From the NCBI GenBank assembly GCA_035573855.1, contig DATLZU010000035.1, forward strand, positions 1 to 64,000: a DNA stretch of 64,000 nucleotides, read 5' to 3'. The notes under the pieces were generated by a model. It was not told the origin of the DNA and made no database searches. It saw only the letters and a list, made by a program, of their open reading frames with translations. The stretch is from DATLZU01 sp035573855 (GTDB taxonomy: Bacteria > Nitrospirota > Nitrospiria > Nitrospirales > Nitrospiraceae). Both the position numbers and the translations under genes were made by a program. Positions within the stretch are counted from its first letter, which is position 1; each line of letters begins with the position of its first letter. Below, one piece after another: positions 53,676 to 62,092 of the stretch.

Positions 53676-54441
53676 TGAGGAACATCGATCGGATCGGGTG
53701 GAGCAGTTGATTTCCGCGTTGCGCGACGACAACGACGCGCTGCGGGACCATGCGATCGCGAGCCTAGGGCAAATGGGGTTGGAAGCCGTGCCGCAACTGA
53801 TCGGTCTGATGGCCGACGAAGACGCGGTGATCCGGGAAGCAGCCACCAGCGCGATCGTCAGGATCGGTCCAGCGGTGGTGGATCGCCTCATTGAGGCGCT
53901 CGAGGACGAGGAGTGGTCGGTTCGAGAACAGGCGGCGTCGGCGTTGGGGAAACTCAAGGATCCGAGAGGCGTCGAGCCGTTGGTCAAGGCGCTGAAGGAT
54001 AAAGACGGCGCCGTCCGAACCGCGGCGGTCTGGGCCTTGGAGCGGATCGGCGATTCGCGTGCTGTGCCCGGCCTGATCGAAGCCTTGAGCGACAGCACGG
54101 TCCGGGAGGACGTCGCTCGGGTGCTCAAGAAGATCGGCGACGCCCGCGCCGTGGACGCGTTGATCGAGGGGCTGATGGGCAATAATTGGATGGTCCGCCG
54201 CCACGCGGCCGAGGCGCTGGGGAAGATCGGCGATCCCCGCGGCGTTGAGCCTTTGATCGAATCGTTGAAAGACGAGGATTGGCTCGTGCGCCGCAACGCG
54301 GCCGAGTCCTTGGCCCGGCTGGGAGACAAACGGGCGATTGAGCCGTTGCTGCCCTTACTGGAGGACGAGAACACGATCGTACAGGAAACCGTGGAAGGCG
54401 TGCTGGCCAGTCTCGGCTGGAAGCCCGAGCGCACGACGTAA
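53668..54441 (+). CDS. HEAT-repeat protein 4 of 5
   Basis: A 257-residue protein with about seven regular HEAT units (EEWSVREQAASALGKLKDPRGVEPLVKALKD; NNWMVRRHAAEALGKIGDPRGVEPLIESLKD; EDWLVRRNAAESLARLGDKRAIEPL). It is the most consensus-like of the five. Its ATG lies inside the end of HEAT gene 3. No catalytic motif is visible, and it is probably a cytoplasmic scaffold. Confidence 0.85.
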   Translation: MRDEEHRSDRVEQLISALRDDNDALRDHAIASLGQMGLEAVPQLIGLMADEDAVIREAATSAIVRIGPAVVDRLIEALEDEEWSVREQAASALGKLKDPRGVEPLVKALKDKDGAVRTAAVWALERIGDSRAVPGLIEALSDSTVREDVARVLKKIGDARAVDALIEGLMGNNWMVRRHAAEALGKIGDPRGVEPLIESLKDEDWLVRRNAAESLARLGDKRAIEPLLPLLEDENTIVQETVEGVLASLGWKPERTT

Positions 54442-54464
54442 CCGAGGCATAGAGGACGAACACC

Positions 54465-55184
54465 ATGGCAGACGAAGCACCGGTGAAGCTCATTCAGATC
54501 GGTCCGAAGGGCGGGATCAAGAAGGACGGATTCAACCTCGTCACCGAGCGGGTGGTGGCGGTGAATCCCGAGGCCAGGCAGATCGAGGTGGAACTGCTGG
54601 CCTATGACGGCAAAACCGTGGTCCTGGATGTGGCGGAAGAGGTTCTGGAAGACCTCAAGAAGATTAAGGTCGGCGACGGCGCGACTATCCGCGTTGTGGA
54701 GGAGGGCGGGAAGCGCGTCGCCAAGAGCTTTAAGATCCGGGCCAAGGATCCACATGCCGCCAAAGCCGATGCGATGCTGCTGGATCTGAAAGATTCACAC
54801 TGGCTGAACCGCAAGTACGCGGCCGAGGTGTTGGGAGAGCTGAAGGATCCGAGAGCGGTGGGGCCCCTGGTCGAAGCGCTGACCGACGAAGTCGGGGATG
54901 TGCGGCAACGGGCCTACGATGCGCTGATCAAGCTGGGTGGCGTGTCGGTGCCGGCGCTGATTCCTTTGCTGGTGTCCGAGGAAGATGAGTTGCGGCAATC
55001 AGTGACGGAGATTATTCGCAAGATCGGCAAACCGGCAGTCGAACCTTTGGCGACGGCCTTGGTCGATGCGGACGATCGACTTAAGAGCCGCATCATGAAG
55101 GTGTTGGATCGAATGGGATACAAGCCCAAGCCGAAGGAAGAGCCGGTGGTGGAAAAGCCGAGGCTGACCAGTTCATCCACCTAA
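54465..55184 (+). CDS. HEAT-repeat protein 5 of 5 with N-terminal beta-barrel-like domain
   Basis: A 239-residue protein. Residues about 1-95 are not HEAT but a beta-rich domain (VKLIQIGPKGGIKKDGFNLVTERVVAVNPEARQIEVELLAYDGKTVVLDV, then VGDGATIRVVEEGGKRVA), suggestive of a small OB- or SH3-like barrel. Residues about 105-225 hold about four HEAT units, starting SHWLNRKYAAEVLGELKDPRAVGPLVEAL. The domain may give the cluster its target specificity (inference). It begins 23 bases after HEAT gene 4 and ends the cluster. Confidence 0.8.
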   Translation: MADEAPVKLIQIGPKGGIKKDGFNLVTERVVAVNPEARQIEVELLAYDGKTVVLDVAEEVLEDLKKIKVGDGATIRVVEEGGKRVAKSFKIRAKDPHAAKADAMLLDLKDSHWLNRKYAAEVLGELKDPRAVGPLVEALTDEVGDVRQRAYDALIKLGGVSVPALIPLLVSEEDELRQSVTEIIRKIGKPAVEPLATALVDADDRLKSRIMKVLDRMGYKPKPKEEPVVEKPRLTSSST

Positions 55185-55205
55185 AATCGAAACTCCACGT
55201 GAGGA

Positions 55206-56531
55206 TCAGGAAGAGAGGCGGGGTTCCCGATCGGGTCGGCCGACGGACACATAGTGAAATCCGAAGCCGGCGATTCGAGCAGGATCGTACACGTTCCGTA
55301 GATCGATCAGCAGCGGGCGCCGTAAGGCCGTTTTCAATCGATCGAAATCTAGGTTTCGGAACTGGTTCCATTCCGTCATGATGATCAATGCGTCGGAACC
55401 TTCCGCCGTATCGTATGCGTCTTTGCACGGAACGAGGCCGGGGAGCAGTTTGCTTCCCTCGTCCAACGCGGCCGGATCGTAAGCACGGATCACAGCCCCT
55501 TCCTTCATCAGTTGTTGTGCGATCGCCAACGCTGGCGCCTCCCGCAAGTCGTTCGTGTTCGGTTTGAACGACAGCCCGAGTAACCCCAGCGTCTTGCCTT
55601 TCACACCGCCGAGCGCGCCACGGATCTTTTCCACCATGCGCTGGCGCTGTTGGGTATTGACGCGCGCCGCCGCGCTGGCGATTTCCAACTGATAGCCCAC
55701 CCGTTCACCGGTCTGCACGAGCGCGGCCAAGTCCTTGGGAAAACAGGAACCGCCGAAACCAGGGCCAGCGTGAAGAAACTTACTGCCGATACGGTGGTCC
55801 AAGCCCATACCCTTGGCGACCACTTGCACGTCCGCGCCGACCCGTTCGCACAGGTTGGCGATCTCGTTGATAAACGAGATTTTCGTGGCCAGAAACGCAT
55901 TGGACGCGTATTTGATCATTTCGGCTGTCGGAATGTCCGTGACCACAAACGGAGTCTCGATCAGATACAGGGGACGATAGAGATCCTTCATGATCGCAAT
56001 GGCCTGATCGCTGTCAGCTCCGATGACTACGCGGTTGGGCCGCAAGAAGTCTTCGATGGCCGAGCCCTCGCGCAGGAATTCCGGATTCGACACGATGTCG
56101 AAGCGATACGGACCTGACAGATTCGCCTTGATGACCTCCCGGAGTTTCTCGCCCGTGCCGACCGGCACGGTAGACTTGGTCGCGATGACTTTGTAACCGT
56201 TCATGTTCTTGGCAATGCCGCGTCCGACTTCTTCGACATAAGAGAGATCGGCTGAGCCGTCCGCGCGGGATGGCGTTCCGACAGCGATGAACAGCACTAG
56301 CGCTTGGTCAACGGCCTTGGCGATGTCGGTGGTAAAAGCCAGGCGGTTTTCTCGTAAACCTTTGGCGACCAATTCGGTGATACCCGGTTCGTAGAAAGGC
56401 ACCTCCCCCTTTTCCAACTTGGCGATCCGTCGGGAATCGGTGTCCATGCAGACTACGTTGACCCCGAATTCGGCGAAGCACGCCCCGGTCACCAATCCGA
56501 CATAGCCGGTCCCGATGACGCTGATATGCAT
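55206..56531 (-). CDS. ugd: UDP-glucose 6-dehydrogenase
   Basis: A 441-residue enzyme oxidising UDP-glucose to UDP-glucuronate with 2 NAD+. Signatures are the N-terminal ISVIGTGYVGLVTGACFAEFG, the ATKSTVPVGTGEKL and VVSNPEFLREGSAIEDF-type segments, the catalytic Cys in GPGFGGSCFPKDLAALV, and LGLSFKPNTNDLREAPA. CAGGAGGG precedes the ATG. Its product is the substrate expected by the UDP-glucuronate 4-epimerase at 15999-17030, though the two genes are 38 kb apart. It converges on HEAT gene 5. Confidence 0.95.
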   Translation of the reverse strand: MHISVIGTGYVGLVTGACFAEFGVNVVCMDTDSRRIAKLEKGEVPFYEPGITELVAKGLRENRLAFTTDIAKAVDQALVLFIAVGTPSRADGSADLSYVEEVGRGIAKNMNGYKVIATKSTVPVGTGEKLREVIKANLSGPYRFDIVSNPEFLREGSAIEDFLRPNRVVIGADSDQAIAIMKDLYRPLYLIETPFVVTDIPTAEMIKYASNAFLATKISFINEIANLCERVGADVQVVAKGMGLDHRIGSKFLHAGPGFGGSCFPKDLAALVQTGERVGYQLEIASAAARVNTQQRQRMVEKIRGALGGVKGKTLGLLGLSFKPNTNDLREAPALAIAQQLMKEGAVIRAYDPAALDEGSKLLPGLVPCKDAYDTAEGSDALIIMTEWNQFRNLDFDRLKTALRRPLLIDLRNVYDPARIAGFGFHYVSVGRPDREPRLSS

Positions 56532-56699
56532 AGTGGAAACCCTCCTGAAGCTGGCGATCGTATGGCCGGATCGTCCGGCGATTATGTCATGTCAAGGTCG
56601 ACGGAGGGCGAGTATAGCAAAGCGTCGGAAAGCCAGCCACCCAATTCGTTTTCTTCAGCACCCAGGTACGGCCGCTTTCACGGAAGTCAGGTTCCTCGA

Positions 56700-56729
56700 T
56701 TGACACCCCTCAGAACCGTTCAGTAGAAT
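56700..56729 (+). promoter_or_regulatory. Sigma-70 promoter for the CBS-domain gene
   Basis: A perfect TTGACA at 56700-56705 and TAGAAT at 56724-56729 (five of six) are separated by 18 bases. The predicted start near 56736 gives a leader of about 30 bases to the ATG at 56766, with GGGGGAGGAT as ribosome site. Confidence 0.65.
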
Positions 56730-56765
56730 TCTGACCCTGCAAGAACACGGGGGAGGATCCGCGTC

Positions 56766-57176
56766 ATGGCCCTGCAGACGGGAGCGATTTTGCGTCCTCT
56801 GGCGGTCATGATGAGCCGAGCGCTCAAAACGGTCAGCCCTGATGCGACCCTCCTCGAAGCCGCGAGACAGATGCGCGACGCCAAGGTTGGTGCGTTGCTG
56901 GTGAGCGAACGAAATGTCTACCTAGGCGTCGTCAGCGAGTCTGATCTGGTGCGCAAGGCAATGGCTGAGGGAGTCGATGCCCGGCAGACCCGCGTCTGCT
57001 CGGTAATGAGCAGCCCCTTGATCACGATCGAGATCGATCGCTCCGCGCACGATGCCAGCGACCTCATGGCGGAAAAAGGCATCCGTCACTTGGTTGTCAC
57101 CGAAGAAGGCCAAATCGTCGGCATTCTTTCCGTCCGCGATCTGCTCCGGTATTTCAAGAACTGGGGAACGTTGTGA
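56766..57176 (+). CDS. CBS-domain pair protein
   Basis: A 136-residue protein consisting of two CBS motifs (MSRALKTVSPDATLLEAARQMRDAKVGALLVSERNVYLGVVSESDL and VCSVMSSPLITIEIDRSAHDASDLMAEKGIRHLVVTEEGQIVGILSVRDL), forming one Bateman module. Such modules bind adenosine nucleotides and regulate other proteins. Here there is no attached effector domain, so it would act in trans. It has its own promoter. The spermidine-synthase-like gene follows after about 65 bases. Confidence 0.9.
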   Translation: MALQTGAILRPLAVMMSRALKTVSPDATLLEAARQMRDAKVGALLVSERNVYLGVVSESDLVRKAMAEGVDARQTRVCSVMSSPLITIEIDRSAHDASDLMAEKGIRHLVVTEEGQIVGILSVRDLLRYFKNWGTL

Positions 57177-57240
57177 TCTCTCATCCCGCGCCGCTCTCTG
57201 CTTGAACCCGACCGGACGACTTGATGAGTCCCCCAGCTAC

Positions 57241-58833
57241 ATGACCACGGGACCGGGTTCCCCTCCATCCTCTGCGGTGCTGTTGTTGGTAACCGCGCTT
57301 ATCTCTGGGGCTGTCGTGATGGCGCTGGAGATACTCGGCAGCCGGTTGCTGGCACCTGTCTTCGGAAATTCCTTGTACGTGTGGGGTGCGCTGATCGGCG
57401 TGATTCTGGCGGCGATGAGCAGCGGCTATGCCTTCGGCGGGTGGTTATCGGATCGGCAGCCCGGTGAGCGGGTCCTGGCGTGGCTCTTGCTGCTTTCCGG
57501 GGGCTGGACCTTTCTGCTGGCGTGGAGCGGGCATCCCGTCATGTTCAAGGTCGCCGCACTGACGGACGACCCGCGATGGGGTCCCTGCTTGGCGGCGAGC
57601 TTCTTATTGGCCCCTCCGGCGTTTGGTCTCAGCGGGGTACTTCCGGCTCTTCTCCGCCTCGCCGTGAAGGATATGGGATATTTGGGGCGGCATGCCGGAC
57701 GCATGATCGCGGTCTCGACGGTGGGGAGCTTGGTCGGAACCTGGGGCACGGCGTTCTTTCTTTTGTCCTGGCTTGGAACCCTGGCGCTGATCGGCTGGTT
57801 GGGTGGGATTCAGATTGCGCTTGGGGTACTCTGGTTCGGGCGAGGGGCTGCGTTCCGAACCCGGTCCCTTCTCCCCGTGTTCGGCGGGCTGTTTCTTCTG
57901 GCAGGATTGGTAGGCCTGGGTGGGCTGGCGGTCTATCGTATCCAACAACTGCCGAAGCCTGTGCATCAGGAGGATAGCCCCTACCAGCAGATTCGGGTGC
58001 GCGATGATGACCTGTTTCGCTATCTGATTCTCGATCGGACCTTTCACGCCGTTATGTGGAAGGCCGACCCGGTCGCACTGTTCTTACCTTACAGCCAACT
58101 ATTTGTCGCAGCTCTTGCGTTTGTGCCCGAGCCCACACGCGGTTTGCTTCTTGGACACGGCGGCGGATCAATGGCGAAATGGCTGGCTCGGACCTGGCCG
58201 GATCTGGAGCTGGACGTGGTGGAGGTCGATCCTGCTGTCGTGCGGGTTGCGGAGCGGTATTTCGAGTATCACCCGCCTCCGCAGCACCACATTCATGTCA
58301 AGGATGCACGCGCGTTCCTCCGTTCCACGGCGGCGACCTACGATGTGATCTGGATCGATGTCTTCGCCAGGCACATGGTACCGTTCCACCTCACGACGAG
58401 AGAGTTTTTTTCGGAAGTGCGGGCCCACCTGAAGCCCGACGGAGTCGTCGTCGTCAACTTGGCCACATCAGGGGAAGGCGGGGATCGCTTGCGGGAGAGC
58501 GCTGTCATGCGCACGTTGCGCACGGTGTTCCCCGCTGTCGAATCATTCGGGGTGAAAGGCCCCTGGCGCACGAAACAACCCGGTGCGCAAAATGTGCTTT
58601 TCTTTGCCGGAGTTCCTCTCGATCGACTCACCTTCGAAGAATTTGCAAGCCGGGTCAGCGCCCTTGCCGCGAACGGACGGCTTCCAATGGAAGCGCTGGC
58701 GTTGCTGTCGACGCGCAGGATAGAACCTTGGCGGGCCGGACTTGCTCTCACGGACGACTATGCTCCCTACGATCTCCTGATCGGGCGCGCAGTCGATGAC
58801 GGAGGACTAGAGCCGGCGGGCTTATCGCAATGA
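57241..58833 (+). CDS. Membrane-fused spermidine synthase-like protein
   Basis: A 530-residue protein. Residues about 10-240 contain seven or so membrane helices (ALISGAVVMALEILGSRLLAPVFGNSLYVWGALIGVILAAMSSGYAFGG), typical of the MFS-like part of fused spermidine synthases. Residues about 265-515 are a class I methyltransferase fold (GLLLGHGGGSMAKWLARTWPDLELDVVEVDPAVVRVAERYF; VKDARAFLR; YDVIWIDVF). Whether it makes polyamines is unknown; many such fusions lack substrate residues. No strong ribosome site precedes the ATG at 57241. Confidence 0.8.
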   Translation: MTTGPGSPPSSAVLLLVTALISGAVVMALEILGSRLLAPVFGNSLYVWGALIGVILAAMSSGYAFGGWLSDRQPGERVLAWLLLLSGGWTFLLAWSGHPVMFKVAALTDDPRWGPCLAASFLLAPPAFGLSGVLPALLRLAVKDMGYLGRHAGRMIAVSTVGSLVGTWGTAFFLLSWLGTLALIGWLGGIQIALGVLWFGRGAAFRTRSLLPVFGGLFLLAGLVGLGGLAVYRIQQLPKPVHQEDSPYQQIRVRDDDLFRYLILDRTFHAVMWKADPVALFLPYSQLFVAALAFVPEPTRGLLLGHGGGSMAKWLARTWPDLELDVVEVDPAVVRVAERYFEYHPPPQHHIHVKDARAFLRSTAATYDVIWIDVFARHMVPFHLTTREFFSEVRAHLKPDGVVVVNLATSGEGGDRLRESAVMRTLRTVFPAVESFGVKGPWRTKQPGAQNVLFFAGVPLDRLTFEEFASRVSALAANGRLPMEALALLSTRRIEPWRAGLALTDDYAPYDLLIGRAVDDGGLEPAGLSQ

Positions 58834-58874
58834 TGTGAAAGCGTTGAAGAAAATTAATTGAGGCGAACGGCGTC

Positions 58875-58896
58875 GGCTCCCAGGGCGGCGGGAGCC
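58875..58896. terminator. Hairpin downstream of the spermidine-synthase-like gene
   Basis: GGCTCCC (58875-58881) pairs perfectly with GGGAGCC (58890-58896) around an 8-base loop, 42 bases after the stop codon. No T-run follows, so a terminator role is only possible. Confidence 0.35.
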
Positions 58897-59093
58897 AAGT
58901 GTTCCAAACTACGAGCTTGCTTCCCTTTTCACCCCTATGTTATAAGGTTCCCCACTCTGCACAGGGGCAAGTCTCTGTCTTGACAACAAAAGGAGGCGAA
59001 CTGGTATCTCGGAACGAGTTCACCAATCCGTGGGCTTGGCGAGGGTTCTTTGCTAAACCTAATCACATTTCTTCTTCATGAAGGAGGTTGGTC

Positions 59094-59573
59094 ATGGGCA
59101 AGATGATCTTATTTGTCTTTTTTAGCCTCGTCATGGTTATGGTCGGCGCGTCGGGAGCCTTCGCTCACCAGGCTGGCGGCGTCGAAATCGGCGATCTTGA
59201 AACCGGCTCCGTGGTCGGTCAACCGTTCAAGGAATTAGTGGTTGATGCGGAACTGTATGCGGTTGAGATCGGGACCGTCAAAGCCTGGTATCCGCCCGCC
59301 ACGATCTTGGATTTCAAGGCTCGGCCGGGCCGTCCTGTGTTGTTGAAAGTCACGAACAGTTCCTCTGCCGAGCATGGCTTCTTGTTGACGGCGGACGAGG
59401 CATTTGGCGCGCCAACGGTGCTGAAGGCTCAAATTGTGCTGAAGCCGGGCGAAACCAAATACATCGGGGTGCCGACGAGCGATCTGTTCTATGCTACGCA
59501 GGGCGTGACGTTGAAGTACCGCTGCCATCTGCATCCGGCTCACGTCGGCGGGACGCTGCTGATGATTAAGTAG
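59094..59573 (+). CDS. Exported cupredoxin-like protein with His in the axial position
   Basis: A 159-residue protein. The ATG at 59094 has AAGGAGG upstream, and the signal peptide ends near FAHQ (residues 1-24). A cupredoxin domain follows. The copper ligands would be H94 (SSAEHGF), C144 and H147 in YRCHLHPAH. The usual C-x2-H-P-x-Met pattern of plastocyanin/amicyanin-type proteins here ends in H150 in place of Met, and another His (H145) lies next to the Cys. It is probably a periplasmic electron carrier or copper protein. A strong intrinsic terminator follows. Confidence 0.8.
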   Translation: MGKMILFVFFSLVMVMVGASGAFAHQAGGVEIGDLETGSVVGQPFKELVVDAELYAVEIGTVKAWYPPATILDFKARPGRPVLLKVTNSSSAEHGFLLTADEAFGAPTVLKAQIVLKPGETKYIGVPTSDLFYATQGVTLKYRCHLHPAHVGGTLLMIK

Positions 59574-59598
59574 GATCCGTGCAAACAAGCGGACATGC

Positions 59599-59640
59599 AA
59601 CCCCCGTTCATCCTGGGAGGGTGAACGGGGGTTCTTTTAG
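59599..59640 (+). terminator. Intrinsic terminator after the cupredoxin gene
   Basis: A perfect 12-bp stem, AACCCCCGTTCA (59599-59610) with TGAACGGGGGTT (59622-59633), encloses an 11-base loop and is followed by CTTTTAG. It lies 26 bases after the stop codon. Confidence 0.85.
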
Positions 59641-59662
59641 GATTTCCAGTCCTGCCGGCTGA

Positions 59663-60004
59663 TCAAGCCTGATTCTGCTCTTCCGGTTGACATTCGGAAG
59701 GCGAATCGAGCGGGATGTTCTGAGCTCCGGCCACCTTACCCTCGACGATCAGCAGGAGAAACCGGCTTTCGGTGGGTTCTTGTTTGAATCGTTCCAGGAC
59801 GACGGTGTTGACGTCCACGACGAGTTCATCCTCGTCCCATTGCGCGCTGTTCACCACCCAGAAATGGCTCATCGCGTCCGGGAACCGGGCGGTCACGAAT
59901 CGCTCGATGATGGAGCCAAGGTCGCCCGTGCTTGGATCGGCTGGTGCCGCCAGCCACAGGGTCGTCGCAATAAAAAAATAGAACAGAGCCCGTGTAGGGT
60001 TCAT
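59663..60004 (-). CDS. Small exported protein of unknown function
   Basis: A 113-residue protein with a signal peptide (about residues 5-22, cleavage near APADP) and an alpha/beta mature part (IIERFVTARFPDAMSHFWVVNSAQWDEDELVVDVNTVV, then RFLLLIVEGKVAGAQNIPL). It has one cysteine near the C-terminus. GGAGGTGAAACC precedes the ATG. I do not recognise the family. It converges on the cupredoxin gene, whose terminator lies between them. Confidence 0.65.
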   Translation of the reverse strand: MNPTRALFYFFIATTLWLAAPADPSTGDLGSIIERFVTARFPDAMSHFWVVNSAQWDEDELVVDVNTVVLERFKQEPTESRFLLLIVEGKVAGAQNIPLDSPSECQPEEQNQA

Positions 60005-60189
60005 GGTTTCACCTCCGAGCGCTTGCCCAACTCGGTTCGGCCGGACATTCTCTACGATGATCAGCTTGCCCGCCGCAGTTGGTTCTGATGAGAAGAGGCC
60101 AACGCGCCCTTTTTTAGAAAAAATTGTACTGCTCCGCCGACCATAAAATCCAGGAATATGCTGGTTGGTCCCGCAAAGGTGACGGGGTC

Positions 60190-60239
60190 AAAAACAAAAC
60201 AGCAAGGCCCTCGCCTCCGCTACAGCGGCGAGGGCCTTG
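60190..60239 (-). terminator. Intrinsic terminator of the ferredoxin gene
   Basis: On the minus strand a perfect 13-bp stem pairs 60227-60239 with 60203-60215 around an 11-base loop. It is followed by a T-rich tract (CTGTTTTGTTTTT, bases 60202-60190). It lies about 47 bases beyond the ferredoxin stop codon. Confidence 0.85.
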
Positions 60240-60285
60240 GATGTCAAGGGAAAGCAGCGCGAAGAACTGTGAGGCTCGGGGCGGT

Positions 60286-60633
60286 TTAGTTCCGCACCCC
60301 GCTCCACACCTTATTAGGATCGATCTGCTTGTCGGGATTGAGCTTCCTTGCTTTTTCGAGGAGTGCCTCCGTGGTCTCGGGATAGGCCGGGTCTGGCACA
60401 CAACAGTTGTCCACCGGACAGACAGCGGCGCACTGGGGTTCGTCGAAATGGCCGACACATTCGGTGCAGCGATCATGAGTGATCACATAAATATTGTCGC
60501 CGACCCCTTGGCCATCGCTCACATGGTAGCCTTTGCTTTCGGCATCGCTCCTGGTTTCGAAGATGGCCTCGTTGGGGCACTCTGGGAGACAGGCTCCACA
60601 AGAGATGCATTCGTCGGTAATCAGCAGTGACAT
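60286..60633 (-). CDS. 2[4Fe-4S] ferredoxin (YfhL-like)
   Basis: A 115-residue ferredoxin. The first cluster is bound by C9, C12 and C15 (CISCGAC) with C72 crossing over; the second by C56, C59, C68 and C19. The C-x2-C-x8-C-x3-C arrangement and extended C-terminus are those of the Allochromatium/YfhL class with low-potential clusters. Two extra cysteines (C77, C78) follow. GAAGGAGG precedes the ATG, a consensus promoter lies about 100 bases upstream and a strong terminator follows, so it is a single-gene transcript. Confidence 0.92.
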   Translation of the reverse strand: MSLLITDECISCGACLPECPNEAIFETRSDAESKGYHVSDGQGVGDNIYVITHDRCTECVGHFDEPQCAAVCPVDNCCVPDPAYPETTEALLEKARKLNPDKQIDPNKVWSGVRN

Positions 60634-60741
60634 GACCCTTGCCTCCTTCCCGCGGTATCCGATGTGCTAGAAAAGACAGATCAAACGTTGAATCGCTCCG
60701 GTCGCTTCGGCGCGGCCTTCAAAGATCATAAAAAGTGTGTC

Positions 60742-60771
60742 ATTCTAGTTCGCTGTACTTTTCCAAGTCAA
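60742..60771 (-). promoter_or_regulatory. Sigma-70 promoter for the ferredoxin gene
   Basis: On the minus strand TTGACT (60771-60766) and TAGAAT (60747-60742) are separated by 18 bases, each five of six. The predicted start is near 60735, giving a leader of about 100 bases. Confidence 0.65.
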
Positions 60772-60875
60772 CTGTGGCCGGGCTGTTCAGAAGACCTATG
60801 TGCTCGATATGATGATGAGCCGTTCGACCCAAGCCTCGCGAGAGAATATGCGCGTCCTAAGTTGAGCGTCACGCG

Positions 60876-61370
60876 ATGAGTTCTACAACAGAGTCCGATC
60901 CTCGTCAGAGAAAACAGCGCGCGGTCGTTCTGATCCTGCTCGCCATTTTGTTGATCAGCGCTAGCGTGTTCTTCGGCAATCATAAAGATGCCGACATCAT
61001 TGTCGTGACACTTCCGAGCGGGAATCAGATCGAAGCCGAGGTCGCCGACACGCCCGAGAAGCTGCTGTTCGGGCTTGCCTTCAGGGAGGAATTGCCCGAG
61101 GGCTCCGGAATGCTCTACATCTTTGAAGCTTCCGGTCCGCATCGCGTCCGCACGAAAGGATACCGCATTCCCGTGGACATGATCTGGGTCGACGAATATC
61201 GCCACATCGTCCATCTCGTCGAACATGCGGAGCCATGCGCCGAAGATCCCTGCCCTTTTTACGGACCTCCTCCTGAACACGCGCGCTATATCCTTCAGGC
61301 GACCGCCGGGCTGATCCGTCGCGAACATCTTCAGACCGGTGCTGAGTTGAAATTCGCATTGCGGTTGTAA
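60876..61370 (+). CDS. DUF192-family membrane-anchored protein
   Basis: A 164-residue protein with one N-terminal membrane helix (about residues 16-33) and a DUF192 domain: IEAEVADTPEKLLFGLAFREELPEGSGMLYIF, then MIWVDEYRHIVHLVEHAEPC and AGLIRREHLQTGAELKF. The domain would face the periplasm. DUF192 proteins are widespread and their biochemical role is not settled. The Rieske ferredoxin gene follows after 48 bases. Confidence 0.85.
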   Translation: MSSTTESDPRQRKQRAVVLILLAILLISASVFFGNHKDADIIVVTLPSGNQIEAEVADTPEKLLFGLAFREELPEGSGMLYIFEASGPHRVRTKGYRIPVDMIWVDEYRHIVHLVEHAEPCAEDPCPFYGPPPEHARYILQATAGLIRREHLQTGAELKFALRL

Positions 61371-61418
61371 AATCCTCCGGTCCGCTCTGCGGACTGACTG
61401 TTGAGCAAGGGGTGAACG

Positions 61419-61736
61419 ATGAACGGATTTCAATTCGTGGCGCGGGTCGATGAAATTCCTCCGGGCCGTGCGAAGGTTGTGATCGTGAACGGGAAGCCAA
61501 TCGCGCTGTTCAACGTCGACGGCGCATTTTACGCGATTTACAACGTCTGTCCGCATGAAGGTGGCCCACTCGCTGAGGGACGGCTGAAGGGATGTGTGGT
61601 GTCCTGTCCATGGCATGACTTGGCGTTTGATGTGCGGAATGGGCAGGGAACCGATGGAGGTGGATACTGCGTCGGCAGCTATGAAGTCCGCGTCGAGGGG
61701 CAGGACGTCTTTGTCGGTGGCCGGCGCAAACTCTAG
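61419..61736 (+). CDS. Rieske [2Fe-2S] ferredoxin
   Basis: A 105-residue Rieske-type ferredoxin. Ligands are C44/H46 in CPHEGG and C63/H66 in CPWHDLAFDV. There is no signal peptide or membrane helix, so it is a soluble cytoplasmic carrier of the kind that feeds oxygenases. The oxygenase at 20979-22109 is a possible partner, but no evidence links them except type. It is two bases from the next gene. Confidence 0.92.
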   Translation: MNGFQFVARVDEIPPGRAKVVIVNGKPIALFNVDGAFYAIYNVCPHEGGPLAEGRLKGCVVSCPWHDLAFDVRNGQGTDGGGYCVGSYEVRVEGQDVFVGGRRKL

Positions 61737-61738
61737 CT

Positions 61739-62092
61739 ATGAATCGGCAGGGCGAAGCGCTGGCGAGCGAACAAGAGCGAGACGCTAAGGTGCTGACGTC
61801 TCGAATGGGCGAGCTGTTGCGGATTCGCCTCTGGGAAGACCGTACCAGAGGAGAACTCTGGATTCCGTGCTACGATCCCGCGGCGTTGGTGCTCGTCGGT
61901 GACGATTTCCTGCGGATCGCGAGTGGCAATGCGGTCGATGCCGGTCGCCGGACTTTTGAGTTCAAACCGGTCGCGCCGGGTACGCACCGGGTGGTATTCG
62001 AAAAGCGGTTGGGCTGGAAATTCACAGCCGAAGAGCGACGCGTGTTTCTCGTTCAGGTCTCTCCGGGAGGCGACTGTTCGGCGAGGGGATGA
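61739..62092 (+). CDS. Chagasin-like (I42) peptidase inhibitor-type protein
   Basis: A 117-residue protein with no signal peptide. The pattern GELLRIRLWEDRTRGELW, then RTFEFKPVAPGTHRVVFEKRLGWKFTAEERRVFLVQV resembles chagasin-family cysteine-protease inhibitors (immunoglobulin-like fold, loops near NPTTGY, GGG and RPW). The loop residues differ from the consensus, so inhibition is not certain. It begins two bases after the Rieske gene and overlaps the aminotransferase by ATGA, indicating one operon. Confidence 0.6.
   Translation: MNRQGEALASEQERDAKVLTSRMGELLRIRLWEDRTRGELWIPCYDPAALVLVGDDFLRIASGNAVDAGRRTFEFKPVAPGTHRVVFEKRLGWKFTAEERRVFLVQVSPGGDCSARG

Noticed and set aside
58899..59081. A 60-codon open frame ending just before the cupredoxin gene
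   Set aside because: It starts with GTG without a ribosome site and its sequence has no coding character. A leader peptide is possible but unsupported.
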